From DATJOJ01 sp035507035 (GTDB lineage: Bacteria > Acidobacteriota > Terriglobia > Terriglobales > Acidobacteriaceae), in assembly GCA_035507035.1 (NCBI GenBank), contig DATJOJ010000068.1:15449-79448 (forward strand): 64,000 nucleotides of DNA, read 5' to 3'. Shown piece after piece: positions 52,716 to 61,248 of this stretch. The notes below the pieces were generated by a model, which saw only the letters and a program-made list of their open reading frames with translations, did not search any database and was not told the origin of the DNA. How positions within the stretch are numbered: the first letter of the stretch is position 1; each line of letters starts with the position of its first letter. A program made the translations under genes and the position numbers.

Positions 52716-53147
52716 TTAGAGACTGCCGTCACTGAGGCTTAACCGCGGAACCGTGATCTGGGGAATCTGCACCCGGAAACTTTGGGGAGCGGCGACCTGC
52801 ACACGGATCTGTTGCATTTGCCGCAGCGCCACTAATTGTGATTTCTCTATCTGTGCGCGCACGCACATCGCATCCTGCCGGGCCGCCCTGCTCTGCAGCG
52901 AAGCAAACCGAGCCTGGGCCGCGGCCATGCGGGCCTGCGCCCGGACCATGCTGGCCTCGGCTTGCGCACACTGGGAAGAGGTATTGTCCATGATCGCGGC
53001 CAAAGCCGGACCGCCGGAAATCTGCTCGATCACTGCCACGGTTCGATTGGCAAAGCACCGGCCATCCACCCGGGTCATAAAATGATTTCCCGCCACCAGA
53101 GTTACCAGGCCGACCGCCATCCAATAAATCGCCTTTTCCGTGATCAT
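52716..53147 (-). CDS. Membrane-anchored protein with helical Ala/Gln-rich region
   Basis: 143 residues from an ATG with GAGGAG 8 bases upstream. One N-terminal membrane segment (AIYWMAVGLVTLVAGN), then a long Ala/Gln/Arg helix (residues 65-120, MVRAQARMAAAQARFASLQSRAARQ-like) that may form a coiled coil. Three Cys residues occur. The reading to 53267 is not supported. Function unknown. Confidence 0.65.
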   Translation of the reverse strand: MITEKAIYWMAVGLVTLVAGNHFMTRVDGRCFANRTVAVIEQISGGPALAAIMDNTSSQCAQAEASMVRAQARMAAAQARFASLQSRAARQDAMCVRAQIEKSQLVALRQMQQIRVQVAAPQSFRVQIPQITVPRLSLSDGSL

Positions 53148-53444
53148 GTGCTTGCTCCTCAAGCCCTTATGCTCTATAGACGGGCCAGCTTTTGATTCGT
53201 TATCCGCCTTTGTTCTGGTGTCTTGTACGGGAATTAGGGTGAAAAGGTTTCCAATCTTACGCATCATCCCGAAGCCTCGCGCTCCCGCCAGCGAGGCAGG
53301 GATCTCACAGCACGTTAGCTTCTTTTTATGGGAGATCCCTCGCCCCGCGGTGAAACCGCAACCTTTGGGAGGACATCTCTTCGGTGTAGAATCTATTCTT
53401 TTCGCATCGCAAAACGGGCTGCCGCCCGCCGAAGCTTTGCCAGA

Positions 53445-55451
53445 ATGCCCACCACGGTAAAAAAGCCCGCCAAGCCAAGGAATCTCTCGCGCCCAAACGC
53501 CGCAAGCACGGGCGAGGCAGGCCCCGTCTCACCGCTCCGTCACTTCGCCAACTGGCTCGGCATTTTCCTGGCGGTTCTGGTGGCTTACTGGCCAGCTCTC
53601 CACGGCGGCCTGCTTTGGGACGACAATGCCCACATTACCGCCCCGCACCTCCGTTCTTTTTATGGATTGTGGCGGATCTGGTTCGATCTGCGCTCGACCC
53701 AGCAATACTATCCGCTGCTGCACAGCGCCTTCTGGCTCGAGCATCGCCTGTGGGGCGACGCCGTCCTCGGCTACCACCTCATCAATCTCGCTGAACACGC
53801 GCTCTCTGCCTACCTGGTTGTGCTGATTGTCCGCCGCCTCGGTTTGCGTGGCGAATGGCTAGCCGGATTGATCTTCGCCTTACATCCGGTTTGCGTGGAA
53901 GCCGTCGCCTGGATCTCCGAGCAAAAGAGCACGCTCTCGACACTCTTCTACCTCGCTTCCTTGCTGACTTATCTGCATTTCGATCGCAGCCGAAAGAAGT
54001 CGCAATACCTGGCCGCATTCGGCCTGTTTTTTCTGGCGCTCTGCAGCAAAACCGTCACCGCATCTCTTCCCGGCGCGCTGTTAGTCATCTTCTGGTGGCA
54101 GAGAGGACGGCTGGAATGGCGGCGCGATGCGATTCCTTTGTTGCCTTGGTTTGCGGTCGGCGCTTCCTCCGGCCTTCTCACCGCCTGGATCGAAAAAAAT
54201 CTGGTGGGCGCAAATGGCGCGAGTTATGCCCTGACCCTGCTGCAGCGCCTTCTGCTGGCCAGCCGCATTCCTTTCTTCTATGCCTCAAAAATCCTGTGGC
54301 CCTCCAACCTGATGTTCAACTACCCGCATTGGCAGCCCGACCCCAGGGTTTGGTGGCAATTCCTATTTCCGCTGGCGCTGATTGTTCTGGCGTTCGTACT
54401 GTGGCGCTTGCCCCGGCGCGGCCCGCTGGCCGCTCTTTTTCTATTCTGCGGGACCCTGTTTCCGGTCTTGGGTTTCCTGAACGTCTACCCGTTCCGTTTC
54501 TCTTACGTGGCCGACCACTTCCAGTACGTAGCCTGCTTGGCGATCATCGTGCCCGCCGCTTACTTGCTGACGACCGGAGCAGAAAGAATCTCGCTTCCGA
54601 AAGCACCTGCGTTGCTTTTTCTGCTTCCGGCAATTCTGGGCGCGCTGACGTGGCAACAAAGCCACATGTACCGCGATAGCGAGACCCTCTATCGAACCAC
54701 CATCGCGCAAAATCCGGACAGTTGGATGGCGCACAACAATCTGGCCGCCACTTTAATGGTTCACAGCGAAAGGACGCAGGATTTCTCCGGACTTTCCGAG
54801 GCTTTGAGCGAGTTCCAAACTTCGCTGCGGCTTCACCCCGGGGATTCGCCTGCGGAGTACAACATGGCGCGGGTTCACGTCGACCTTGGCGATGCCTGGC
54901 TGCAAAAACCCAATGGACTGCCGCACGCGATTGCCGAATACCGCGAGGCATTAAAGATCGAACCGGACTACGCGCAAGCCCACAGCAACCTGGGATTAGC
55001 TCTGGCGCAGGCGGGCCGCCAGCAAGAGGCTATCGCTGAATATCAAGCCGCATTGCGCAACAATTCTAAGCTCGCCGAAACTCACAATTACTTGGGCGTT
55101 GCTTTAGCCGGACTGCCCGGCCGCCTCGACGATGCCATCGCCGAGTACCGCGCCGCGCTCGAAATCAAACCCGACTACGCCGACGCCCACGACAATCTTG
55201 GGATCGCTCTGGCACAAACTCCCGGCAAGCTGCCGCAGGCGATTTTAGAGTTTGAAGAGGGGTTGCGAATCCAACCCGATAACGCAGAAACCCACAACGA
55301 TTTAGGGGTCTGTCTAATGCACACACCCGGCCGGATGGCAGATGCAATTAAGGAATTCCAAGCAGCGTTGCGAATCCAACCAGACTACGCCGAAGCGAAA
55401 AAGAATCTGCAAGAGGCGCAAGCCCAGCAATCACCTGTGGATAGGCACTGA
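53445..55451 (+). CDS. TMTC-like membrane glycosyltransferase with TPR repeats
   Basis: 668 residues. About ten membrane segments start near residue 30, with LLWDDNAHITAP (the DD pair typical of TMTC/PMT-type mannosyltransferases, GT-C fold) near residue 60. The C-terminal third has at least five TPR units (AIAEYREALKIEPDYAQAHSNLG, AIAEYRAALEIKPDYADAHDNLG). By analogy it transfers a sugar from a polyprenyl phosphate to proteins in the periplasm; the bacterial substrate is unknown. ATG at 53445 is preferred over an earlier start in a basic stretch. Confidence 0.82.
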   Translation: MPTTVKKPAKPRNLSRPNAASTGEAGPVSPLRHFANWLGIFLAVLVAYWPALHGGLLWDDNAHITAPHLRSFYGLWRIWFDLRSTQQYYPLLHSAFWLEHRLWGDAVLGYHLINLAEHALSAYLVVLIVRRLGLRGEWLAGLIFALHPVCVEAVAWISEQKSTLSTLFYLASLLTYLHFDRSRKKSQYLAAFGLFFLALCSKTVTASLPGALLVIFWWQRGRLEWRRDAIPLLPWFAVGASSGLLTAWIEKNLVGANGASYALTLLQRLLLASRIPFFYASKILWPSNLMFNYPHWQPDPRVWWQFLFPLALIVLAFVLWRLPRRGPLAALFLFCGTLFPVLGFLNVYPFRFSYVADHFQYVACLAIIVPAAYLLTTGAERISLPKAPALLFLLPAILGALTWQQSHMYRDSETLYRTTIAQNPDSWMAHNNLAATLMVHSERTQDFSGLSEALSEFQTSLRLHPGDSPAEYNMARVHVDLGDAWLQKPNGLPHAIAEYREALKIEPDYAQAHSNLGLALAQAGRQQEAIAEYQAALRNNSKLAETHNYLGVALAGLPGRLDDAIAEYRAALEIKPDYADAHDNLGIALAQTPGKLPQAILEFEEGLRIQPDNAETHNDLGVCLMHTPGRMADAIKEFQAALRIQPDYAEAKKNLQEAQAQQSPVDRH

Positions 55452-55473
55452 GTTACCAACGCGGCCCCCACCT

Positions 55474-55537
55474 TGTCATCCTGAGCGAAGTTTGAGATTT
55501 CGCTTGCGAAATCTCAAACGCAGTCGAAGGACCTCTG
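55474..55537. repeat. Dispersed TGTCATCCTGAGCGAAG repeat interrupted by a perfect palindrome
   Basis: The outer words TGTCATCCTGAGCGAAG and TCGAAGGACCTCTGCAC match the copy at 58269. Between them lies GTTTGAGATTTCGC / GCGAAATCTCAAAC (55490-55503 and 55506-55519), a perfect 14-base-pair stem with a 2-base loop that the 58269 copy lacks. Confidence 0.75.
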
Positions 55538-55704
55538 CACCCCTCAACACCAACGCCATGCGGGCATTCTCGCCAGAGCGGCCAGCTTACAACTCAGCAA
55601 ATATCACTGCTCGGTAAAGATGAAGGCTTCGCCGGGACCGACATCTGGAAGCACTTCTCGTCAACAAAGGTAACGGGATCGCGAGCGGAGACTCAGGCGA
55701 TTCC

Positions 55705-55989
55705 CTACGCCGCGTCGTTGTCGATCTTGATCCGCAGCGACTTGAGGAACTTCAGATCCTGCTCGCTGATTTTGAACTCGGGATTGCTGGTCAGGGTGGT
55801 CACCAGCGAGGTCTTATCGTTCTTCTCGCCCGGTTTGCTGACCCCAATCGTCGCTTCCAGAACGAGGAAAATATCGTATCCCCCATCTTTGATCCGGGAA
55901 ACCACGTCGGCAATCGCGTCTGAATCCGCCAGCGACTCGTTAATTGCCTCGCCCAGTTCCTTCATCAACTGCTTCAGTTGCTGGTCCAC
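55705..55989 (-). CDS. Small protein of unknown function
   Basis: 94 residues from a GTG with GGGGGA upstream. Helical and acidic (QQLKQLMKELGEAINESLADSD). The C-terminus is SEQDLKFLKSLRIKID. No motif or signal peptide. Both neighbours (TMTC-like gene, small membrane protein) are on the opposite strand, so it is a single-gene unit. Confidence 0.6.
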   Translation of the reverse strand: MDQQLKQLMKELGEAINESLADSDAIADVVSRIKDGGYDIFLVLEATIGVSKPGEKNDKTSLVTTLTSNPEFKISEQDLKFLKSLRIKIDNDAA

Positions 55990-56101
55990 GTCGTCCCCCG
56001 TTGGGAAATCCCAAGCTGGTTAGATGCCATACTGCGTCACAAAGCTTCGTGACCCAACTCACACATCCGCGTTATTTTAACTCCTAAGCTTGATAAAATC
56101 G

Positions 56102-56440
56102 ATGGAAATGGCAAAGGTGTCTACTGCCCAGAAGCTGGGCATCGCAACCCGCATCGCCGGCCGCCAAATTCGCCAGACTCGCACCTTTACCGCGGTCGTG
56201 CGCGCCGGCAAAGCCACCACCAGCCATTGGCTGCACGCCATCGGCCAACTCTGGCTCGAAGTCACCGGATTTGTTTTCTTGGCCTTAGCCGCCATTGGCG
56301 CGCTGGCTTTTTTTCGCGAATATTCGCGCTATCATGCCGGCCACGCCACCGCCGGCCGCGTCTGGCTTTCCGTAGGCTTCAGCCTGCTTTTCGGATGGTT
56401 CGGCCTCAGTTCGTTTTGGCGTGTGAAAAAGAAAGAGTGA
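56102..56440 (+). CDS. Small membrane protein of unknown function
   Basis: 112 residues. A basic N-terminal half (ATRIAGRQIRQTRTF) leads to two hydrophobic segments (VTGFVFLALAAIGALAFF and VGFSLLFGWFGLSSFW) with a short loop, ending in basic residues (RVKKKE). It lies 76 bases upstream of the methylmalonyl-CoA mutase gene. ATG at 56102 is chosen with low certainty; another ATG is 6 bases further. Confidence 0.55.
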   Translation: MEMAKVSTAQKLGIATRIAGRQIRQTRTFTAVVRAGKATTSHWLHAIGQLWLEVTGFVFLALAAIGALAFFREYSRYHAGHATAGRVWLSVGFSLLFGWFGLSSFWRVKKKE

Positions 56441-56458
56441 TGCATGTTTCTCCGTTTT

Positions 56459-56476
56459 CCCCTGCGTCCTCTGTGT
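56459..56476. repeat. Dispersed CCTCTGTGTT-type repeat upstream of the mutase gene
   Basis: CCCTGCGTCCTCTGTGTT is close to the inverse complement of the segment 21782-21797 (AACACAGAGGACACGG), so both belong to one dispersed family. Confidence 0.5.
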
Positions 56477-56516
56477 TAAAAGAACTTCTTGGCGAGGGTT
56501 CGATGGGGAGTTTTTG

Positions 56517-58124
56517 ATGGACGATAAAGCTAAAACCGCAGCCGCTGATCTCGAAACCGCTTCTCACATTCCAGTCAATCCTCTTTACACTCCCGCCGAC
56601 CTCTCCACCTGGGACTACGACCGCCAAGTCGGCTACCCGGGCGAATTCCCTTTCACTCGCGGCGTCCAATCCACGATGTATCGCGGACGCCTCTGGACCA
56701 TGCGCCAGTACGCCGGGTTCGGGGACGCCGAGGAGTCGAACAAACGCTACAAATATCTTCTGGCCAGCGGCACCAGTGGGCTTTCCGTCGCGTTCGATCT
56801 GCCTACACAGATCGGCATGGACTCGGATTCACCGCTGGCGCTGGGGGAAGTCGGCAAAGTTGGCGTGGCGATCGATTCCATTGAAGACATGCAGCGCCTG
56901 TTCGATGGCATCGATCTCACCAAGATTTCCACATCGATGACCATCAATGCCACGGCGTCGATCCTGCTCGCTCTTTACGTTGCCGTTGCTCGCCGCCAGG
57001 GCGCCGACATCCGCAAGCTCTCCGGTACGGTCCAGAATGACGTCCTCAAGGAATACATCGCGCGCGGTACATACATCTATCCCGTCAAGCAGGCCATGCG
57101 CATTATCACCGACATGTTTTCCTGGGCCAACGAAAACGTGCCTGACTGGAACACGATTTCGATCTCCGGCTATCACATGCGCGAAGCGGGATCGACGGCG
57201 GTGCAGGAAGTCGCATTCACGCTAGGAAACGGCATGGCGTACGTGCAGGCCGCAATCGACGCCGGCCTTGACATCGACAGATTCGCACCGCGGCTTTCGT
57301 TCTTCTTCAACGCGCACAGCAATTTTCTCGAAGAAGTGGCCAAATTCCGGGCCGCGCGCCGCATGTGGGCGCACATCATGCGCGATAAGTTCAAGTCCCG
57401 CAATCCGCGCTCCTGGATGCTGCGCTTCCACACCCAAACCGCGGGCTCCACGCTCACCGCACAGCAGCCGGAAAATAATATAGTTCGCACTGCGATCCAG
57501 GCCATGGCCGCTGTGCTCGGTGGTACGCAGTCGCTGCACACCAATTCTTACGACGAGGCGCTCGCCCTGCCCACCGAGCAGGCGGCCCGCACCGCCTTGC
57601 GCAGCCAGCAGATCATCGCCTACGAATCCGGCGCGGCCCAGACCATCGACCCGCTGGCCGGCTCGTACTACATCGAGTCGCTGACCAACGAAATTGAAAA
57701 GCGCGCGAACGATTATCTCGACAAAGTCGAGGGGCTCGGGGGAATGCTGAAAGCTATTGAGCGCGGATTCGTGCAGCAGGAGATCCAGAACGCCGCCTAC
57801 GAATATCAGCAGCAGGTGGACCGCGCCGAGTCGGTGGTCGTTGGCGTGAACCGCTTCACCGTCGAGGACGAAAAGCCGATTCCAATTCTGCACATGGACG
57901 AATCGCTGGAACGTAAGCAGGTAGAGCGCCTGCAGGCCTTGCGCGCCCGCCGCGATGTCAAGCCCTGGTCCGAGTCTCTGAAGAAGATCGAAGATACTGC
58001 CCGCACTGGCGGCAATCTCATGCCGCATATTGTTGCTGCGGTTGAAGCCTATGCCACCGTCGGCGAAATCTCCGACACTTTACGCAAAGTGTTTGGCGAG
58101 TATCACGAGGCGGTGGTGATTTAG
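56517..58124 (+). CDS. Methylmalonyl-CoA mutase, large (catalytic) subunit without B12 domain
   Basis: 535 residues forming only the TIM-barrel substrate domain: YPGEFPFTRGVQSTMYRGRLWTMRQYAGF near residue 40, LSVAFDLPTQIGMDSDSP near 90 and FHTQTAGSTLTAQQPENN near 305. The B12-binding DxHxxG domain of fused mutases is missing, so a separate small subunit must exist elsewhere, as in archaea and some Acidobacteria. It interconverts succinyl-CoA and methylmalonyl-CoA, or handles a related acyl-CoA. GGGGAG is 6 bases before the ATG. Confidence 0.93.
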   Translation: MDDKAKTAAADLETASHIPVNPLYTPADLSTWDYDRQVGYPGEFPFTRGVQSTMYRGRLWTMRQYAGFGDAEESNKRYKYLLASGTSGLSVAFDLPTQIGMDSDSPLALGEVGKVGVAIDSIEDMQRLFDGIDLTKISTSMTINATASILLALYVAVARRQGADIRKLSGTVQNDVLKEYIARGTYIYPVKQAMRIITDMFSWANENVPDWNTISISGYHMREAGSTAVQEVAFTLGNGMAYVQAAIDAGLDIDRFAPRLSFFFNAHSNFLEEVAKFRAARRMWAHIMRDKFKSRNPRSWMLRFHTQTAGSTLTAQQPENNIVRTAIQAMAAVLGGTQSLHTNSYDEALALPTEQAARTALRSQQIIAYESGAAQTIDPLAGSYYIESLTNEIEKRANDYLDKVEGLGGMLKAIERGFVQQEIQNAAYEYQQQVDRAESVVVGVNRFTVEDEKPIPILHMDESLERKQVERLQALRARRDVKPWSESLKKIEDTARTGGNLMPHIVAAVEAYATVGEISDTLRKVFGEYHEAVVI

Positions 58125-58128
58125 GGAA

Positions 58129-58306
58129 CGTCCTTCGTCCTACGTCCTTCGTCGCACGCCGGTGGTCGTTCGTCGTTGGTCGTTGGCCCTTGGTCGTTGG
58201 CACGACCCACGTGGGGACAGCCGCTCTCGGCTGTCCAGCTGAGCAAAGCTCGGCAGATCCCAACAGATTTTGTCATCCTGTGCGAAGTCGAGGGACCTAT
58301 GCACTT
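58129..58306. repeat. Composite repeat tract after the mutase gene
   Basis: Three families adjoin each other: CGTCCTTCGTCC / GTCGTTGGTCGTTGG words (58129-58200), a 9-base-pair hairpin (58215-58236), and a TGTCATCCTGTGCGAAG copy (58269-58306). All three occur elsewhere in the window. The remaining bases to 58655 (about 350) contain no credible gene. Confidence 0.7.
58215..58236. repeat. GGACAGCCG-CTCT-CGGCTGTCC hairpin
   Basis: Perfect 9-base-pair stem with a 4-base loop. A sister copy with 8-base arms lies at 59760-59781. No T tract, so not a normal terminator. Confidence 0.7.
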
Positions 58307-58655
58307 CTTAGGTTGCTAGCGGCGAACTCAGAGATACAAGCGGCCCGCCGCCGGACCCGGAGGTTTCGCGGCTGGTGTGCACAGGCATTATTCCCAAAAC
58401 AGAACTGACAATTCTCTGCCGAGGCGGTTGTTAAGTGGGCTAGCTGCGCCTCAGGTGGCTTCGTGCGCGCCAACCGGTTCGTGCCTCGTTGCTCAACGCG
58501 GAAGCAGGGCGACGAGCAGTCGCCATCGCACCGCCTCGCACCCCAACCCGGCTACCCGCTTAATTCCCGAACTGGGAGACGCGCAACATTTTTTAACAGT
58601 GTTCTTGCGTTGTCTCCCTATAATCCTAAGTTGATGATTCAGCCTTGAAGGCACA

Positions 58656-59483
58656 ATGCACTGGGATGATCCAGAGAGCGCTGCGGAGCTTGTTGAGTAC
58701 ACCCGTGATGAAAAAATTGATGAGGCAAAAGCCGCTCTCCTTGATTTCTTCTCCGACAACCAGCGCAAAGTATTCTACGAACGCCAGGTTACAGTCATAT
58801 TCGAGCGCCTCTACTTTCACTGGATCACCGTCAAGGCCCTCCTCGAACTGTCAGAGGATGGCTCGATCAGCAGCGAAATGCTCGAGCTTGCGCCGAAGGT
58901 CCCGATACGATTCTTCTGGGCGAGAAGTAACCGCTATTGGAGGCGCCAAGCAGCCAGAGTCGTCAACCTCGTCCGGCGCTTTTCCGATACAGCCGTTACC
59001 CACGCGATAGGGCTTCAGGGCGAGCTATTGGTTGACGCTGCACTTCCTCTGGCGGGGTTCGCTCCAGTTGCGCGAAATGTCCGCTCGTTCAACAACAAAA
59101 CCTGGGAGGAAACGGGGCACGATCTGGATCGCGTCGTCCAGCGTGAAGGTGTCCACTATGGTGTCGAGATCAAGAACACGCTTCCGTATATTCCACGCGA
59201 TGAATTCCGAGTCAAGCTGAGGATGTGTAAATACCTTGGGCTAGCTCCACTTTTCGTGTCGCGAATGGCACCAAAGAACTACAGCCATGAGATTATCCAG
59301 CAGGGGGGAATCTCCTGGATTCTGGGAACCCAGTTCTACCCTTTTGGCCATCAGGAGCTAGTTGAAACTTTGAAGAACCACCTGCAGTTACCGGTCGACT
59401 GCCCAGCCCGCATCGAGAATGGAGCTGTAACGAGACTCCTCAAGGCTCTTGCTTGGCAAAACCGCCGCAACACGCCGCGATAG
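58656..59483 (+). CDS. PD-(D/E)XK nuclease-like protein of unknown function
   Basis: 275 residues. The first 115 residues are helical (DEAKAALLDFFSDNQRKVFYERQ). From about residue 120 a restriction-endonuclease-like core appears: Glu in GLQGELLVDAAL, Asp in TGHDLDRVV and the E-x-K of HYGVEIKNTL, which together fit a PD-(D/E)XK active site. GAAGG ribosome binding site. No methyltransferase gene is adjacent, so it is not a standard restriction system. It lies between repeat-filled gaps and near another PD-(D/E)XK gene. Assignment rests on motif order only. Confidence 0.65.
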   Translation: MHWDDPESAAELVEYTRDEKIDEAKAALLDFFSDNQRKVFYERQVTVIFERLYFHWITVKALLELSEDGSISSEMLELAPKVPIRFFWARSNRYWRRQAARVVNLVRRFSDTAVTHAIGLQGELLVDAALPLAGFAPVARNVRSFNNKTWEETGHDLDRVVQREGVHYGVEIKNTLPYIPRDEFRVKLRMCKYLGLAPLFVSRMAPKNYSHEIIQQGGISWILGTQFYPFGHQELVETLKNHLQLPVDCPARIENGAVTRLLKALAWQNRRNTPR

Positions 59484-59868
59484 CTCCCACTAGACATATT
59501 CGTATTCAAGGGGTTATGCTGCGATCCTTTCATTGCTATCACTTACAACCCCATTTCTGTGAATTCCAAACCCAATTCACGGCGCCATTTGTTCTCCCGT
59601 CGTGCACGTTTCACCCGTCACGGACCGCGCTCGTTGGCTGGTCGCCATACAGGGCTGTTTCAGCAGTCGACGGACGCGCCGCTCCGGACCCCGCGTTTTG
59701 CCATTGCGCTCACGGCGCCAGAGCATACCACAAAAGTTGGATACCAAAGTGCTCGGCCCGGACAGCCGGGGGCGGCTGTCCCCACACAGTCAAATGCATG
59801 TCAAAGCTCCCTCGCTCGGGATTTCGCAGCGGGCTCGACGCCCGCTAATCGCCTCAACTCCGCTTCGC
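59484..59868. other. Repeat-containing intergenic gap between convergent genes
   Basis: About 385 bases with no credible gene. It contains the hairpin at 59760-59781 and ends in part of a TGTCATCCTGAGCGAAGCG-type repeat (inverse strand, 59861-59877). Confidence 0.55.
59760..59781. repeat. GGACAGCC-N6-GGCTGTCC hairpin
   Basis: Perfect 8-base-pair stem with a G-rich loop, followed by CCCACACAGTC. The same stem words occur at 58215-58236. Confidence 0.7.
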
Positions 59869-60393
59869 TCAGGATGCCAATTCGTTTTGGGGTGGTGGCG
59901 TCGGTGCCGGCGTCTCTTGAGCTAGCCGTCCTTGGCAGCCGTGGCGGAAGCAGAGGTCGGTGTTCTTATGGCGAATGCAGATCTTCTGCTTCATCTGGTC
60001 CCAGTTTTCCCGGTAGGGTTCGTAGATCGATCCCGGATAGTCGGGCATGAGATAGATCCGCTGGCGCCCGGTGACAGCTACCGCAGAAGGAACGATATAC
60101 CACAGATCACAAGGGATGATGTAGATGGCCAGGAAGTCAAAGTCGTCCTTGGTGTAAAAGGCGACGGCACCCCGGAGGGTGCAACCGTAACTGTTTTTCT
60201 TGCGGCTCATGGTGGATTTGACCTGAACGCGCAGAAAACATTTTTCATGCTCGACTGCGAAGTCGTAATGCTGGGATTCTCCCCAGGGCTTGCTCACGAC
60301 AAGGCCGCGCTCGGCGGCACGGGCCATAAAACACATTTCGGCCCACTCTCCGCGGCGCTTCGGATGCTGAATTTGGGCTCCTGAGGTTGACAT
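59869..60393 (-). CDS. PD-(D/E)XK endonuclease-like protein (PDDEXK_5 type)
   Basis: 174 residues. RRGEWAEMCFMARAAERG near residue 13 supplies the first Glu, HYDFAVE near 44 the Asp and FLRVQVKST near 53 the Q-x-K of the nuclease core. This matches the small PD-(D/E)XK family known from archaeal-intron-type nucleases and frequent in Acidobacteria. The Pro-rich tail ends at a TGA that belongs to a dispersed repeat (59869-59871). An intrinsic terminator-like hairpin lies just upstream of its ribosome binding site (GGAG, 60399-60402). Confidence 0.8.
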   Translation of the reverse strand: MSTSGAQIQHPKRRGEWAEMCFMARAAERGLVVSKPWGESQHYDFAVEHEKCFLRVQVKSTMSRKKNSYGCTLRGAVAFYTKDDFDFLAIYIIPCDLWYIVPSAVAVTGRQRIYLMPDYPGSIYEPYRENWDQMKQKICIRHKNTDLCFRHGCQGRLAQETPAPTPPPQNELAS

Positions 60394-60404
60394 GTGGCTC
60401 CAAT

Positions 60405-60431
60405 AAAAAACGCGGCCGGGAAAGGCCGCGT
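60405..60431 (-). terminator. Intrinsic terminator/attenuator in the leader of the PD-(D/E)XK gene
   Basis: On the minus strand ACGCGGCC and GGCCGCGT form an 8-base-pair stem with a 6-base loop, followed by six Ts, only 12 bases before the start codon at 60393. There is no minus-strand gene directly upstream, so it either stops antisense read-through from the GloVer gene or attenuates the nuclease gene. Confidence 0.75.
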
Positions 60432-60627
60432 GAACTTTGAGATATACCCTCTATTTTTAGAATATCAGACCGCACGGGGTGATTGGCCATTTTGCGAAAG
60501 AATATATTTCAAGCCGCTGCAGAGAGATAGCGGGAAACGTGTAAGTTTTGCCTATTGACAAGAATTTCGTAGAAGATTCCTCGCGGCTAAAGCGACTCGG
60601 AATGGCAAGAGGATCGGGAGTTCCTAA

Positions 60628-60660
60628 ATGCATGGGTCTTTCGCTTCGCTCAGGATGACA
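60628..60660. repeat. Inverse copy of the TGTCATCCTGAGCGAAGCG repeat
   Basis: On the minus strand it reads TGTCATCCTGAGCGAAGCG followed by AAAGACCCATGCAT, matching the copies at 55474 and 58269 except for the centre. The gap 60432-60729 otherwise shows nothing coding. Confidence 0.65.
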
Positions 60661-60729
60661 ATGGGGTTTGGGATGCGGGTTGCTGTGGGTTGGGTCCTTG
60701 CACAAGCCAAACTCGTCTAGACTGTTTTC

Positions 60730-61248
60730 ATGATTGGCCGTCCGCATCCCAAAGAAGCTGCTCCGTACTATTTCAATTACATCAATCAGGTTTACGGCGA
60801 CGACGCGCTGAGCATAGTGGAGAGTCAATTGGAGGGCTCGGCGGCATTCTTCTCGGAAATCTCGGAGGAGAAATCCCTCTATCGCTATGCGCCGGACAAG
60901 TGGAGCATTCGCCAGGTGCTCAGCCACGTGAACGATACCGAGCGGGCGTTCGCGTTCCGTGCGCTGTGGTTTGCGCGTGGGTTCGATACGCCGCTGCCCA
61001 GTTACGATCAGGAAATTTCCGCCACGGGAGCCGAAGCAGACAAGGTTGCCTGGGCCGCGCATGTTGAGGAATTTCGCCGGGTGAGAGCAGCGTCCATCTC
61101 GCTGTTTCGCAATTTGCCGGAAGAAGCGTGGGCGCGCACCGGCATTGCCAGTGACAACAAGTTCAGCGTGCGCGCCCTCGCGTGGATCATCGCAGGACAC
61201 CTGACGCATCATGTGGTGGTCCTGCGCCAGCGATATCTTATGGAGTAA
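60730..61248 (+). CDS. DinB-family protein
   Basis: 172 residues of a four-helix bundle. The metal-binding His residues are in VLSHVNDTERAF near residue 65 and in AGHLTHHVVVLRQRY near 157. YAPDKWSIRQVLSH is the standard DinB motif. DinB/YfiT proteins include thiol-dependent S-transferases such as bacillithiol-S-transferase. Its last 11 bases overlap the convergent GloVer gene. Confidence 0.9.
   Translation: MIGRPHPKEAAPYYFNYINQVYGDDALSIVESQLEGSAAFFSEISEEKSLYRYAPDKWSIRQVLSHVNDTERAFAFRALWFARGFDTPLPSYDQEISATGAEADKVAWAAHVEEFRRVRAASISLFRNLPEEAWARTGIASDNKFSVRALAWIIAGHLTHHVVVLRQRYLME

Noticed and set aside
53855..54679. Plus-strand reading frame of 274 codons in the TMTC-like gene
   Set aside because: Out-of-frame shadow of a well-supported gene; Arg/Ser/Ala-rich noise.
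55452..55704. Possible CRISPR-like repeats
   Set aside because: Repeats here are single dispersed elements without regular spacing.
57222..58028. Minus-strand reading frame of 268 codons
   Set aside because: Antisense to the methylmalonyl-CoA mutase gene; no motif.
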